A stretch of 44,566 nt of DNA from IMG/VR virus record IMGVR_UViG_3300035698_007784, positions 1-44,566 of that record; one strand, written 5' to 3'. Positions 16,670 to 22,529 of the stretch are shown here, in pieces (position 1 is the stretch's first letter; each line of letters opens with the position of its first letter). The notes under the pieces were generated by a model, which saw only the letters and a program-made list of their open reading frames with translations, was not told the DNA's origin and ran no database searches. The stretch is from a virus. The translations under genes and the position numbers were made by a program.

Positions 16670-17652
16670 TCTTTTGCCCCTTTCATAATCTCATCCAAGG
16701 ACCAACATTCGCCCTTCTTGTACATGTCCTGCGGGTAATAGTCCAGGTTGGCGCACCAAGCGTTCTGATTTGCTCGGATAGCAAAAAGGCCCTTCTTCAT
16801 TTCTTCTTCGGTCAGCTTGATAAAGCAGGTTTCCCCGGTGTCAGGATGGTCGTCTTCAACTCTGATGGGGATGACGTAAGCTGTATCAGCGTGAACCAAG
16901 GACGCATACCCGCTAATCTGCTTGGCCGCGTTCCAAAAATACTGCCGCTTGCCAGCCTTCATACCTTCAAACCCTGCTGCACTATGCTTGGTCTTGTAAT
17001 CCCCAACGATACGTTTCTGTGGGGTTTCGATATCCACATCGATTGTCCCACCGTACCCATGGATAGGATCGCAATGGCAGCGTTCTCTGTGGACCTCAAT
17101 AACCTGTAGGTGTGCTTCCCAGGCCCGAATTTCTGCGATAGCCCGTAGAGAGGCAGGTCCAGGTCCGGTAACAACTTCTCCGTCTAGGTCTTTCTGGATG
17201 TGGCCATGAATCATCGTTCCCCTGTCGGCATATTCATCCTCATAACCTGGCAAGTCTTTATTCAGACGTTGCATGAATATTTTAATATCTGGATGATACA
17301 GCTCGTGGCACAAAGTTGCTAGGCGGGTTTTGTACCATAGAGATAGTTCAATCGGTATATTTCCGTATGTTGAAAGGAGAGACAAGGTGGGAAATAAACC
17401 ATATTGTTTAAAGTGCTTAATGGTTGTGTCTGTTAGCGTAACTAATTCAAATCCGCTTACGTCAATCTTAACTTTACAATCAGGACAAGTTGCCTTATTG
17501 CCCTTAACTGTTGTTGATATTGAGCGATTACATGACGAACAGATCCCTATTTTTTTAGGGTTCTTCATGGGTACTTGGTAAACAGGATTCCCTAAATAAT
17601 CTACGCTATGAAGTGATTCAGGAGTTATGATTTTATTTTCCATATTTTTCAT
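16666..17652 (-). CDS. PD-(D/E)XK exonuclease (RecB/Cas4-like) with N-terminal zinc ribbon
   Basis: 328 aa. An N-terminal zinc ribbon (ICSSCNRS .. ATCPDCKV, about residues 37-60) precedes the nuclease. GTMIHGHIQ (about 146), then GGTIDVDIETPQKRIVGDYKTK (GxxD .. D-x-K with the QxxxY-type helix KQISGYASL after it) form the PD-(D/E)XK active site. Phage enzymes of this group resect ends for single-strand annealing; the SSB-like gene two positions downstream fits. Its first codons overlap the end of the HNH-AP2 gene by 20 bases. Two candidate ATGs (17652, 17643) are both usable after GAGGAAG. Confidence 0.8.
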   Translation of the reverse strand: MKNMENKIITPESLHSVDYLGNPVYQVPMKNPKKIGICSSCNRSISTTVKGNKATCPDCKVKIDVSGFELVTLTDTTIKHFKQYGLFPTLSLLSTYGNIPIELSLWYKTRLATLCHELYHPDIKIFMQRLNKDLPGYEDEYADRGTMIHGHIQKDLDGEVVTGPGPASLRAIAEIRAWEAHLQVIEVHRERCHCDPIHGYGGTIDVDIETPQKRIVGDYKTKHSAAGFEGMKAGKRQYFWNAAKQISGYASLVHADTAYVIPIRVEDDHPDTGETCFIKLTEEEMKKGLFAIRANQNAWCANLDYYPQDMYKKGECWSLDEIMKGAKE

Positions 17653-18097
17653 CTTCCTCTTTTTCTATTTGACTTAGCCTTTCCTGGTATACCAAATGTG
17701 CTTCATACTCATTAGAAAAGTAACCAAGAGGTATGTTTTCACCATCAATCTGTATTAAAACACGCCATTTTCCATTGTTTCGGCTTACTCCGGTATATTT
17801 CGACAATCCATGATTTCTTCTGTGTGACACGTTGAAACGATTCGTTACAACACGAAGATTCTTTTTTTGGTTGTCTATCCCGTTATGGTTTATATGATCG
17901 ACAACGTATGGCTTTTTTGGATACATACATAACAAACGGTGCATGTGAACGATGCAATAATCTATGCCTGTTACCGCATAAAAGATTGGGTTCTTCCCTC
18001 GTTTTGTCCAAGCACACCATTTCCACGTTATCAACCAATCATAATCCTCATCGTCAACAAGTGCTACTTTCCCTTGGGTTAGTGGTATGATTCTCAT
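17633..18097 (-). CDS. HNH homing-type endonuclease with AP2 DNA-binding domain
   Basis: 154 aa. Residues 45-85 carry the HNH core (VHMHRLL .. VVDHINHNGIDNQKKNLRVVTN). SKYTGVSRNNGKWRVLIQI and IPLGYFSNEYEAHLVY form an AP2 domain at about 100-145. Free-standing HNH-AP2 genes are mobile; this one has replaced the start region of the nuclease operon and is the first gene after promoter 18204-18232. Its start codon is embedded in a structured leader (18097-18193). It could be an intruder or a recruited DNA-processing enzyme. Confidence 0.85.
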   Translation of the reverse strand: MRIIPLTQGKVALVDDEDYDWLITWKWCAWTKRGKNPIFYAVTGIDYCIVHMHRLLCMYPKKPYVVDHINHNGIDNQKKNLRVVTNRFNVSHRRNHGLSKYTGVSRNNGKWRVLIQIDGENIPLGYFSNEYEAHLVYQERLSQIEKEEDEKYGK

Positions 18098-18193
18098 TGG
18101 ACAGAGCCCTTTTAAAAAAGCCGTGCATGGGATAGACTCTGTCCAAGGAATGATATCCCATGCAACAGCTGAGTGATTTGGTTTTGGACAAAG
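18097..18193 (-). promoter_or_regulatory. Structured 5' leader with interleaved inverted repeats (putative translational switch)
   Basis: Transcript order: CTTTGTCCAA (18193-18184), TGCATGGGATA (18164-18154), TTGGACAGAG (18146-18137), TATCCCATGCA (18134-18124), AAAAGGG Shine-Dalgarno, CTCTGTCCAA (18106-18097, whose last A is the A of the ATG). The 11-bp stem and the 10-bp stem interleave (pseudoknot topology); the latter covers the start codon. The first segment can pair with TTGGACAGAG instead (nine Watson-Crick pairs and one G-U), freeing the start. Confidence 0.7.
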
Positions 18194-18203
18194 TCATAAC
18201 CGT

Positions 18204-18232
18204 AATATGATATATCAAAGAGCTTCTGTCAA
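18204..18232 (-). promoter_or_regulatory. Leftward sigma70-type promoter for the HNH/nuclease/SSB operon
   Basis: TTGACA (18232-18227), 17-bp spacer, CATATT (18209-18204). Predicted start of transcription near 18197 places the first switch segment at the very 5' end of the RNA. It overlaps nothing but the last bases before the upstream gene's stop. Confidence 0.65.
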
Positions 18233-18239
18233 GGATAAT

Positions 18240-18527
18240 TTAAATTTTAGGATTGCCAACGTTCTCTCCATGCCCAGCCGCCTTCCTAACCGCTCCTAGG
18301 CTCCGTTCGGTCGCAATGTGTGTCTTGTGTAGTTTGGCCAGCAGACGGGCCACCAGGGCACAACTAGGGCAAGCTACCTTAAAGTGGTCATCCGTGCAGG
18401 CTACCGGGCATTCAACGGTTTCCGTACAGGTCCGGTGAAGCTCAACAGAGCAGTATTGGCAGGTGTCGATTGTGTCAGACCAGAAATCATCGTCGTCGAT
18501 ATACACATCGCATTTTGGACAGTTCAT
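18240..18527 (-). CDS. Small zinc-finger protein, unknown
   Basis: 95 aa. Cys/His ligands: CPKC (3-6), CQYC (23-26), H31, C34, C40, C44 and CPSC (53-56), a RING/PHD-like or double zinc-ribbon spacing. The C-terminus is a charged helix. Overlaps the upstream gene by ATGA and ends eight bases before the promoter of the next operon. Confidence 0.65.
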   Translation of the reverse strand: MNCPKCDVYIDDDDFWSDTIDTCQYCSVELHRTCTETVECPVACTDDHFKVACPSCALVARLLAKLHKTHIATERSLGAVRKAAGHGENVGNPKI

Positions 18528-18763
18528 TTTGTCTCTCCAACGGGTGTCCCCTCTAAGACTTCAGACTGACTGTGGGGGAAGGTTTCATTCAAACGCTGAA
18601 ACGCCTCGTCGAATGTCTCACCTTGAAAATGACCATGATTTAAGCCTGCTATATACACTCCGCACGGGAGTTCATTATAGGATGATTCCTGGTAGGTAAT
18701 GCTCCAAGCGTTCTCCCCTGCCAGGCATTCTAGTTTTACTCGTGCTTCATTGAATGTCATCAT
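18524..18763 (-). CDS. Small protein, unknown (possible membrane-anchored long form from 18877)
   Basis: 79 aa from the ATG at 18763, supported by AGGAAAG upstream. The frame stays open to an ATG at 18877 and there encodes a convincing membrane helix (AAILYVMLVAGLLFAMSSVLA), so a longer anchored form using 18877 or the ATG at 18832 is possible. Both forms share the domain around LPCGVYIAGLNHGHFQGETFDEAF. Function unknown. Confidence 0.55.
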   Translation of the reverse strand: MMTFNEARVKLECLAGENAWSITYQESSYNELPCGVYIAGLNHGHFQGETFDEAFQRLNETFPHSQSEVLEGTPVGETK

Positions 18764-18857
18764 AGTTTCTTTCCTACTTCTTAATTGTGCTAAAACAGAA
18801 CTCATCGCAAACAATAATCCAGCTACAAGCATGACATATAAGATGGCGGCTTCCTTG

Positions 18858-19100
18858 TTACTCCTGTTTAGAAACACGACCCATTTCGTAACAATCCCGT
18901 AGCAATTCCGTAATCCAGTTTAAATCACGGTAAAAAACACAATCCTCTGGCTGCATTGCATCAGATTTCAAGGCGATCACCTTACCCTCGTTCATAACTC
19001 TAATATAGGTCGCGGATTCTTTACCGGACCCATTGTCTGGTTGTTCTTCCTGTTGTTCTGTTGTTAAGTTTTCATAGTTTAGCATTCTTACTTCAAACAT
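18858..19100 (-). CDS. Small acidic protein, unknown
   Basis: 80 aa from the ATG at 19100, chosen because GGAGAG sits seven bases upstream; the longer frame to 19181 has no such site. Acidic linker (EQQEEQPDNGSG), then a short beta-alpha domain. No family recognised. Confidence 0.55.
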   Translation of the reverse strand: MFEVRMLNYENLTTEQQEEQPDNGSGKESATYIRVMNEGKVIALKSDAMQPEDCVFYRDLNWITELLRDCYEMGRVSKQE

Positions 19101-19177
19101 GATATCTCTCCAAATTATGTGCCATCCCTGGCACGGGTTAACCATCCTTGAAATATTACCTATCGTGCTACGTGTAC

Positions 19178-19729
19178 TCACAGTGCCTCTTTATTTTGCT
19201 GTTTATCGTCGCCCCTCCAGCCAGGGCATTTTACATCAAGAACGAGACACATTGCCTCCCATATCGTTGGAGGCGGACCAGGGGACCAAAGCTCTTTCTT
19301 CTCGGCGAAGTTCGCAACACGGCACACTCGCACATAGCTATAGGGGCACGCCCCGCCATTAAACCAAACGTCAAATGCTTCTGGATTGGGGTGAGCAGAG
19401 GCGTCAAGCCGCATAAGTTTGATTGTGATTGCCTCTGGTAGAACGCCCCAATGGGCCAATAGCACGGAGGTCGGGCACAGTTTAGCTCGCGAAAGGTCAG
19501 CCCCTGAAAGGTTAGCCCACGAAAGGTTAGCCCACGAAAGGTCAGCCCGCGACAGGTCAGCCCCCGACAGGTCAGCCCCCGACAGGTTAGCCTGCGACAG
19601 GTGAGCCCGCGACAGGTCAGCCCGCGACAGGTTAGCCTGCGACGCAACGGCTGCAATGAGAGCATCCTTGATTGTATCTGCTGCACATTCGTACAGCACT
19701 TTTTCGTAATAGGATAAAATCCGTTTCAT
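19178..19729 (-). CDS. Pentapeptide-repeat protein
   Basis: 183 aa from the ATG at 19729 (TGAAAGGGCG upstream). Residues about 31-86 hold at least ten tandem A(N/D)LSx pentapeptides, a short right-handed quadrilateral helix that mimics B-form DNA in Qnr/MfpA-type proteins. The C-terminal 90 residues are a separate domain ([16 protein letters not shown].., ending WRGDDKQQ). First substantial gene of the leftward operon, so expressed early; gyrase or DNA-binding-protein inhibition is a possible role, not shown. Confidence 0.75.
   Translation of the reverse strand: MKRILSYYEKVLYECAADTIKDALIAAVASQANLSRADLSRAHLSQANLSGADLSGADLSRADLSWANLSWANLSGADLSRAKLCPTSVLLAHWGVLPEAITIKLMRLDASAHPNPEAFDVWFNGGACPYSYVRVCRVANFAEKKELWSPGPPPTIWEAMCLVLDVKCPGWRGDDKQQNKEAL
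19486..19640 (-). repeat. Tandem 15-bp repeats encoding the pentapeptides
   Basis: About ten near-identical 15-bp units of the type AACCTGTCGCGGGCT/GACCTGTCG (minus strand). Nucleotide identity between units is higher than needed for the protein pattern, so recent expansion is likely. Confidence 0.8.
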
Positions 19730-19792
19730 GTTCAACGCCCTTTCATCTGTGGTTAAAATCTTACACCTGCCCCCAGTAACAGTTTTCACCAA

Positions 19793-19887
19793 TGCCCCAG
19801 GCAAGAATCGAACTTGCATCCTTATACGGTTCATTTAGGCAACTTACCATCCTTTCCGGACTCCACCCGTGCGCATCGGGCTGGGGC
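19793..19887 (-). ncRNA. tRNA-like element with perfect acceptor and T arms, no canonical anticodon arm
   Basis: Minus strand: acceptor GCCCCAG (19887-19881) pairs fully with CTGGGGC (19800-19794), discriminator A. T arm GCAAG-TTCGATT-CTTGC matches TTCRANY exactly. A 4-bp hairpin CCCG-ATGCGCA-CGGG follows the 5' acceptor strand in the D-arm place. The 45 nt between hold GTCC-GGAAA-GGAT but no 5-bp/7-nt anticodon arm with U33. No encoded CCA. It directly abuts the terminator at 19888-19947. A degraded long-variable-arm tRNA, a phage attachment-site relic, or a functional tRNA mimic are all possible. Confidence 0.45.
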
Positions 19888-20062
19888 AAAAAGCAGGGCC
19901 TCCGAGGGAGGGAGCGATAGTAGGGAGAAGAGGAGGTGGAGGCCCTGTGTATTTGGTTTGGAATAAAGAACCGGAACCGTCCAACGACATACTCGGAGCT
20001 TGCAGGCAAAGAGTTGCGTTTAGTAGAGTTTGGACGGCCCGGTTGGTTTGGTATTGGTTCAT
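19844..20062 (-). CDS. Possible 72-aa leader ORF in the leftward control region
   Basis: ATG at 20062 follows an excellent Shine-Dalgarno (AATAAGGAG, eight bases) and promoter 20108-20135, but the product (Pro-, Ser- and Leu-rich, with PPPPLLP) looks unlike a folded protein and the frame runs through the terminator hairpin and into the tRNA-like element. I regard it as a regulatory leader ORF or spurious. Confidence 0.3.
   Translation of the reverse strand: MNQYQTNRAVQTLLNATLCLQAPSMSLDGSGSLFQTKYTGPPPPLLPTIAPSLGGPAFCPSPMRTGGVRKGW
19888..19947 (-). terminator. Hairpin plus T-run terminator of the leftward leader
   Basis: CAGGGCCTCC (19947-19938) pairs with GGAGGCCCTG (19903-19894), then C and five Ts (19892-19888). 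The 34-nt loop is pyrimidine-only for long stretches. It would end a leader RNA of about 215 nt started at about 20101, so downstream early genes would need antitermination or read-through. Confidence 0.55.
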
Positions 20063-20074
20063 TAAGCAAGCTCC
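19969..20074 (-). promoter_or_regulatory. Structured leader with interleaved inverted repeats around a Shine-Dalgarno
   Basis: Transcript order: GGAGCTTGC (20074-20066, contains the Shine-Dalgarno GGAG), ATG 20062, AACCGGGCCGTCCAA (20044-20030), GCAAGCTCC (20003-19995), TTGGACGGTTCCGGTT (19984-19969). The outer arms of the second stem give 6 + 8 bp around a small internal loop; its loop holds the perfect 9-nt complement of the Shine-Dalgarno segment. Topology is the same A-B-A'-B' order as in the leader at 18097-18193. Confidence 0.6.
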
Positions 20075-20107
20075 TTATTCAGTTGTGTAAATCATTCAAC
20101 GCTCGGC

Positions 20108-20135
20108 ATTATACCACACCCTACGCAGGCGTCAA
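20108..20135 (-). promoter_or_regulatory. Leftward early promoter
   Basis: TTGACG (20135-20130), 16-bp spacer, perfect TATAAT (20113-20108); predicted start near 20101. Divergent from the regulator promoter, with about 30 bp between the two -35 boxes. Confidence 0.75.
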
Positions 20136-20164
20136 TAACAAAGTCAAAATAATCCAATAAAAAC

Positions 20165-20192
20165 TTGACACACTCCAGTTATAGAGTATAAT
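20165..20192 (+). promoter_or_regulatory. Rightward consensus promoter for the Cro/C1-type regulator
   Basis: Consensus TTGACA (20165-20170), 16-bp spacer, consensus TATAAT (20187-20192). The -10 box ends only six bases before the ATG at 20199, so transcription should begin at or within a base of the start codon. Confidence 0.8.
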
Positions 20193-20198
20193 GCTGCC

Positions 20199-20414
20199 AT
20201 GGATAAAAAGATAACACATGAAGTTGCAGCACGTATACATCGCCTGCGACTAGACGAAGGCATGGATCAGACGGAATTTGGGCTATGCTTGGACAAGGAC
20301 AACACTGTTATTAGTAGGTGGGAAGCTGGGAAAAATCTAATCAACACAGAAACGGTCATGCTGATATGCAAAAAGTTCGGCATTTCGGCGGATTGGCTAC
20401 TTTTTGGGGAATGA
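20199..20414 (+). CDS. Cro/C1-type helix-turn-helix regulator
   Basis: 71 aa, a single HTH_3 (XRE) domain: MDQTEFGLCLDKDNTVISRWEAGKNLINTETVMLICKKFGIS (about 22-63), then the typical DWLLFG ending. No dimerisation or cleavage domain, so more Cro-like than CI-like. The mRNA should be leaderless because of the promoter spacing. It probably binds the gap between the divergent promoters and sets early leftward expression. Confidence 0.8.
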   Translation: MDKKITHEVAARIHRLRLDEGMDQTEFGLCLDKDNTVISRWEAGKNLINTETVMLICKKFGISADWLLFGE

Positions 20415-20629
20415 CCATGAGAACGGACTCAGCGAGATTATACTTCTATGAGACCCACCACAAAGACTTCCGATACCACGGTCACCCCACCATGGATAAC
20501 AAATACCCTGCATGGAGTGTTTGGACAGCCCTACAGGGGAAAACCCCCAAAACAGTGAGGAAAACCCTCAGGGAGGCAATTGACTTGGCTATGAATGATT
20601 TGGAGTTTTATCGAAAATCAGTAAAGTGA
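20411..20629 (+). CDS. Small protein, unknown
   Basis: 72 aa. The ATG at 20411 overlaps the regulator's stop (ATGA); a second ATG two codons on is equally usable. Mixed alpha/beta, with KTPKTVRKTLREAIDLAM as a possible helix-turn-helix. Coupled to the regulator, so it may be a partner or second regulator. Confidence 0.6.
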   Translation: MTMRTDSARLYFYETHHKDFRYHGHPTMDNKYPAWSVWTALQGKTPKTVRKTLREAIDLAMNDLEFYRKSVK

Positions 20630-20639
20630 AAGGGATCTT

Positions 20640-20780
20640 ATGAGAGAAGTAAACGACCTACTAGAAAAAGCACTTCTAGCAATTAATGACAGAACGGTAT
20701 TTACTGAAGATCAAATTGCCTCACTATCTGAAATGATAGATTGGGTGTCAGCCGCGATTTATGAATCCGTTAGCAAATAG
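20640..20780 (+). CDS. 46-aa helical protein, unknown
   Basis: ATG at 20640 after GTGAAAGGGA. All-helical acidic product (MREVNDLLEKALLAINDRTV..SLSEMIDWVSAAIYESVSK). Fits between two supported genes with a good Shine-Dalgarno for itself and another (AATAGGAG) for the next gene in its last codons. Confidence 0.55.
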   Translation: MREVNDLLEKALLAINDRTVFTEDQIASLSEMIDWVSAAIYESVSK

Positions 20781-20791
20781 GAGTAGAAGAC

Positions 20792-20968
20792 ATGAAAACG
20801 GACGATAGTGTAAGTGGTGGGGCGGTGGACTTTGCCGAGACAGACAAAGGACTTGAGCTAATAGAAGTCCACGCTCCATTTGCGTGTGGTTGGTACGGCC
20901 AGGACGATAAGGATTACGTGTACTGGCAGTATTTTGCTTGGCCGAATATGAAGTGGTGGAAGAAGTGA
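20792..20968 (+). CDS. 58-aa aromatic-rich protein, unknown
   Basis: ATG at 20792 after AATAGGAG. The C-terminal half is very rich in W and Y (CGWYGQDDKDYVYWQYFAWP..MKWWKK). Followed eight bases later by a terminator, so it is the last gene of this short rightward block. Confidence 0.55.
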   Translation: MKTDDSVSGGAVDFAETDKGLELIEVHAPFACGWYGQDDKDYVYWQYFAWPNMKWWKK

Positions 20969-20975
20969 CACTCCA

Positions 20976-21001
20976 CCCCCGCCGCAAGCGGACGGGGTTT
21001 T
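20976..21001 (+). terminator. Rho-independent terminator after the regulator block
   Basis: CCCCGCCGC (20977-20985) pairs with GCGG-A-CGGGG (one bulged A) ending at 20997, followed by TTTT. It ends the 20199-20968 transcript. Confidence 0.8.
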
Positions 21002-21072
21002 CTTGGCAGTTTCCTATAACGTACGATTTTAATCCGAATATACGAAAGAAATCCGAAGTTTACTAAAACCTC

Positions 21073-21101
21073 TTGACTTACCATCAGGTTCGGAGTAAAA
21101 G
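21073..21101 (+). promoter_or_regulatory. Putative rightward promoter
   Basis: TTGACT (21073-21078), 17-bp spacer, TAAAAG (21096-21101). Four of six -10 positions match. It lies after a terminator and before the next rightward gene, where a promoter is needed. Confidence 0.45.
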
Positions 21102-21107
21102 GTTGGT

Positions 21108-21242
21108 ATGAAACACAAATGCTTGAACACTTCATTTAAACAATCTCTTAGAGTCGCCCAAGGTCTTTGGCCGTCAAGCAGCCTTTCAGCCTTGGTCGGC
21201 TCTTTTATGAGATATTACCATGCACTTAAAGATAGCAGCTAA
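21108..21242 (+). CDS. Possible 44-aa leader peptide
   Basis: ATG at 21108 just after the putative promoter, ending 23 bases inside the 21220 gene. The product is Ser/Leu-rich and basic. The downstream gene lacks a clear Shine-Dalgarno, so coupling through this frame would explain its translation. The region also contains inverted CCAAGG/CCTTGG repeats. Confidence 0.3.
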   Translation: MKHKCLNTSFKQSLRVAQGLWPSSSLSALVGSFMRYYHALKDSS

Positions 21243-21750
21243 CGCTACCGAAAAAGTAAAAGACACATCCTACAGAGAAGATTCGGTTGTTTTTTTCTTT
21301 GCCCAGCAAGCGAAAGGTCATAAAAAAGAGGTAATAGAAGCCGCTGCCGATGTTTTCTTAACGAATATCGTATGTGACTTCGAGTGTGACTATGAAGATT
21401 TCCTTATTCTGGTCGAAGATATGATGGATCGGGTAAAATACGCACCCAATGAGTTTTTTGACTCTGCCGTGAAGGCCGCTGAGACCTCATCTAACGACGC
21501 AACCTGGCCAGAGTACAAAGATCCTGCCCTTTTACTTTTAAGGGTCTGTAGGGAGCTACAGGGGCCTTCTGATCAATTCTATCTAACACAAGCAGACGCA
21601 GGTGTCGTTTTAGGGAAGAAAACGAGCGTTGGGCGGGCCTGGATGAACAAATTCATCAAAGATGGGGTCATTTCACTTGTTAAGAAGGGTTGTCAGGGAC
21701 GGGCAACTACATATTCGTTCAAAACCAACACTAGAGTACTAGAACAATAG
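21220..21750 (+). CDS. Winged-helix protein next to iteron-like repeats (candidate replication or regulatory protein)
   Basis: 176 aa. The N-terminal 90 residues are helical and acidic (a pattern of short helices, DYEDFLILVEDMMDRVKY). The C-terminus (QFYLTQADAGVVLGKKTSVGRAWMNKFIKDGVISLV) is a winged helix-turn-helix, with a basic end. Similar C-terminal modules occur in phage primase or initiation proteins. The tandem AGTAYAGA repeats start in its last codons, which would fit an initiator with its own binding sites, as in iteron replicons. That is inference from layout. Confidence 0.55.
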   Translation: MHLKIAANATEKVKDTSYREDSVVFFFAQQAKGHKKEVIEAAADVFLTNIVCDFECDYEDFLILVEDMMDRVKYAPNEFFDSAVKAAETSSNDATWPEYKDPALLLLRVCRELQGPSDQFYLTQADAGVVLGKKTSVGRAWMNKFIKDGVISLVKKGCQGRATTYSFKTNTRVLEQ

Positions 21751-21795
21751 AAGTATAGAATACTAGAAGTATAAGAAGTACAGAAGTACAAGAGT
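21733..21795. repeat. Tandem 8-9 bp iteron-like repeats (AGTAYAGA)
   Basis: From the 3' end of the winged-helix gene: AGTACTAGA, AGTATAGA, ATACTAGA, AGTATAAGA, AGTACAGA, AGTACAAGA in near-tandem order. The stretch is AT-rich and followed by an 8-bp inverted repeat TCCAAGGA (21795-21802) / TCCTTGGA (21843-21850). Candidate protein-binding array or origin. Confidence 0.6.
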
Positions 21796-21921
21796 CCAAG
21801 GATTGCGGTTCAAGATATTGAAGTTTTAGTTTTAGGACATAGTCCTTGGAAGAGTAGTTAGAGTGTTTTGCGCCGCCGTGGCTTTTTGAGGATTAATTCC
21901 TACAGAAGAAAGGGTAATAGA

Positions 21922-22227
21922 ATGAAAGACCTACTAAAATCAAAGGACATACTAAAAGAGGATCGGGTAATTGAAGCATATTGGGGGCTGATAGGCACTC
22001 CAGTCCGCGTCATTCCTCATATGAAAGACGTTAGCGGTGGATCGATGGCCGATGTGGCTTTTGTTATGCGGGACGCCTGCATTGCTGCTGACATTGCCGG
22101 ACAGCCTAATGACTGGTACGGCCATTTAATTGACATAACCGGGCATGAGGACGGATATAACGTAATGCTGTCTGATCCAAAGCAGTGGATTTGTGCCGCC
22201 GTCAAGGTCTGGGAAGAAAGAGAATAG
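21922..22227 (+). CDS. Small protein, unknown
   Basis: 101 aa from the ATG at 21922, after AAAGGG. Alpha/beta fold with GTPVRVIPHMKDVSGGSMADVAFVMRDA; no recognised motif. The gap before it (21751-21921) holds the repeats and an inverted repeat but no gene. Ends nine bases before a terminator stem. Confidence 0.6.
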   Translation: MKDLLKSKDILKEDRVIEAYWGLIGTPVRVIPHMKDVSGGSMADVAFVMRDACIAADIAGQPNDWYGHLIDITGHEDGYNVMLSDPKQWICAAVKVWEERE

Positions 22228-22235
22228 GAATAAAA

Positions 22236-22258
22236 GGAGCCCGCCATCGACGGGCTCC
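22236..22258. terminator. Bidirectional terminator between convergent genes
   Basis: GGAGCCCG (22236-22243) and CGGGCTCC (22251-22258), 7-nt loop. Leftward it is followed by TTTTATT; rightward by ACCATTTT. Lies between the rightward 21922 gene and the leftward 22281 gene. Confidence 0.75.
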
Positions 22259-22280
22259 ACCATTTTACTGATGAGTTGGT

Positions 22281-22529
22281 TTACTTCTGTCTGCTGATCC
22301 AAGCACGGATAGCCAGCTGCGCCATACCCAAAAAGTGGGCTCGTTCGGTGTCATCAAAGATCCCATCCCCTTTCGTTTCCGATTCAAACACCGTTTCCCC
22401 ACCACAATCAGGGCATTCAACCCTAAAAAATCCATGCCGTAGTCGTAAGTAACCTACCGGTTTGCCATCGAACGTCGCCTCATATTGTTCTGGGCAGGCG
22501 CCGCCGCCCTCTATTTGGTATCCACTCAT
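22281..22529 (-). CDS. Small zinc-containing phage protein, unknown
   Basis: 82 aa from the ATG at 22529 (GGAGG upstream, ATGA overlap with the previous gene). Pattern IEGGGACPEQYEATFDG .. GYLRLRHGFFRVECPDCGGETVF is one I have seen in many phage and metagenomic proteins with no assigned function. CPDCG may bind zinc. Last gene of the leftward early block. Confidence 0.65.
   Translation of the reverse strand: MSGYQIEGGGACPEQYEATFDGKPVGYLRLRHGFFRVECPDCGGETVFESETKGDGIFDDTERAHFLGMAQLAIRAWISRQK

Noticed and set aside
19231-19686. Minus-strand frame with CRGLT repeats of 151 codons
   Set aside because: Alternative frame of the pentapeptide gene; the A(N/D)LS frame has the start, leader and family pattern.
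19761-20069. 102-codon minus-strand frame in the control region
   Set aside because: Needs a TTG start without its own Shine-Dalgarno spacing and overlaps the better-placed 20062 ATG; composition is not protein-like.
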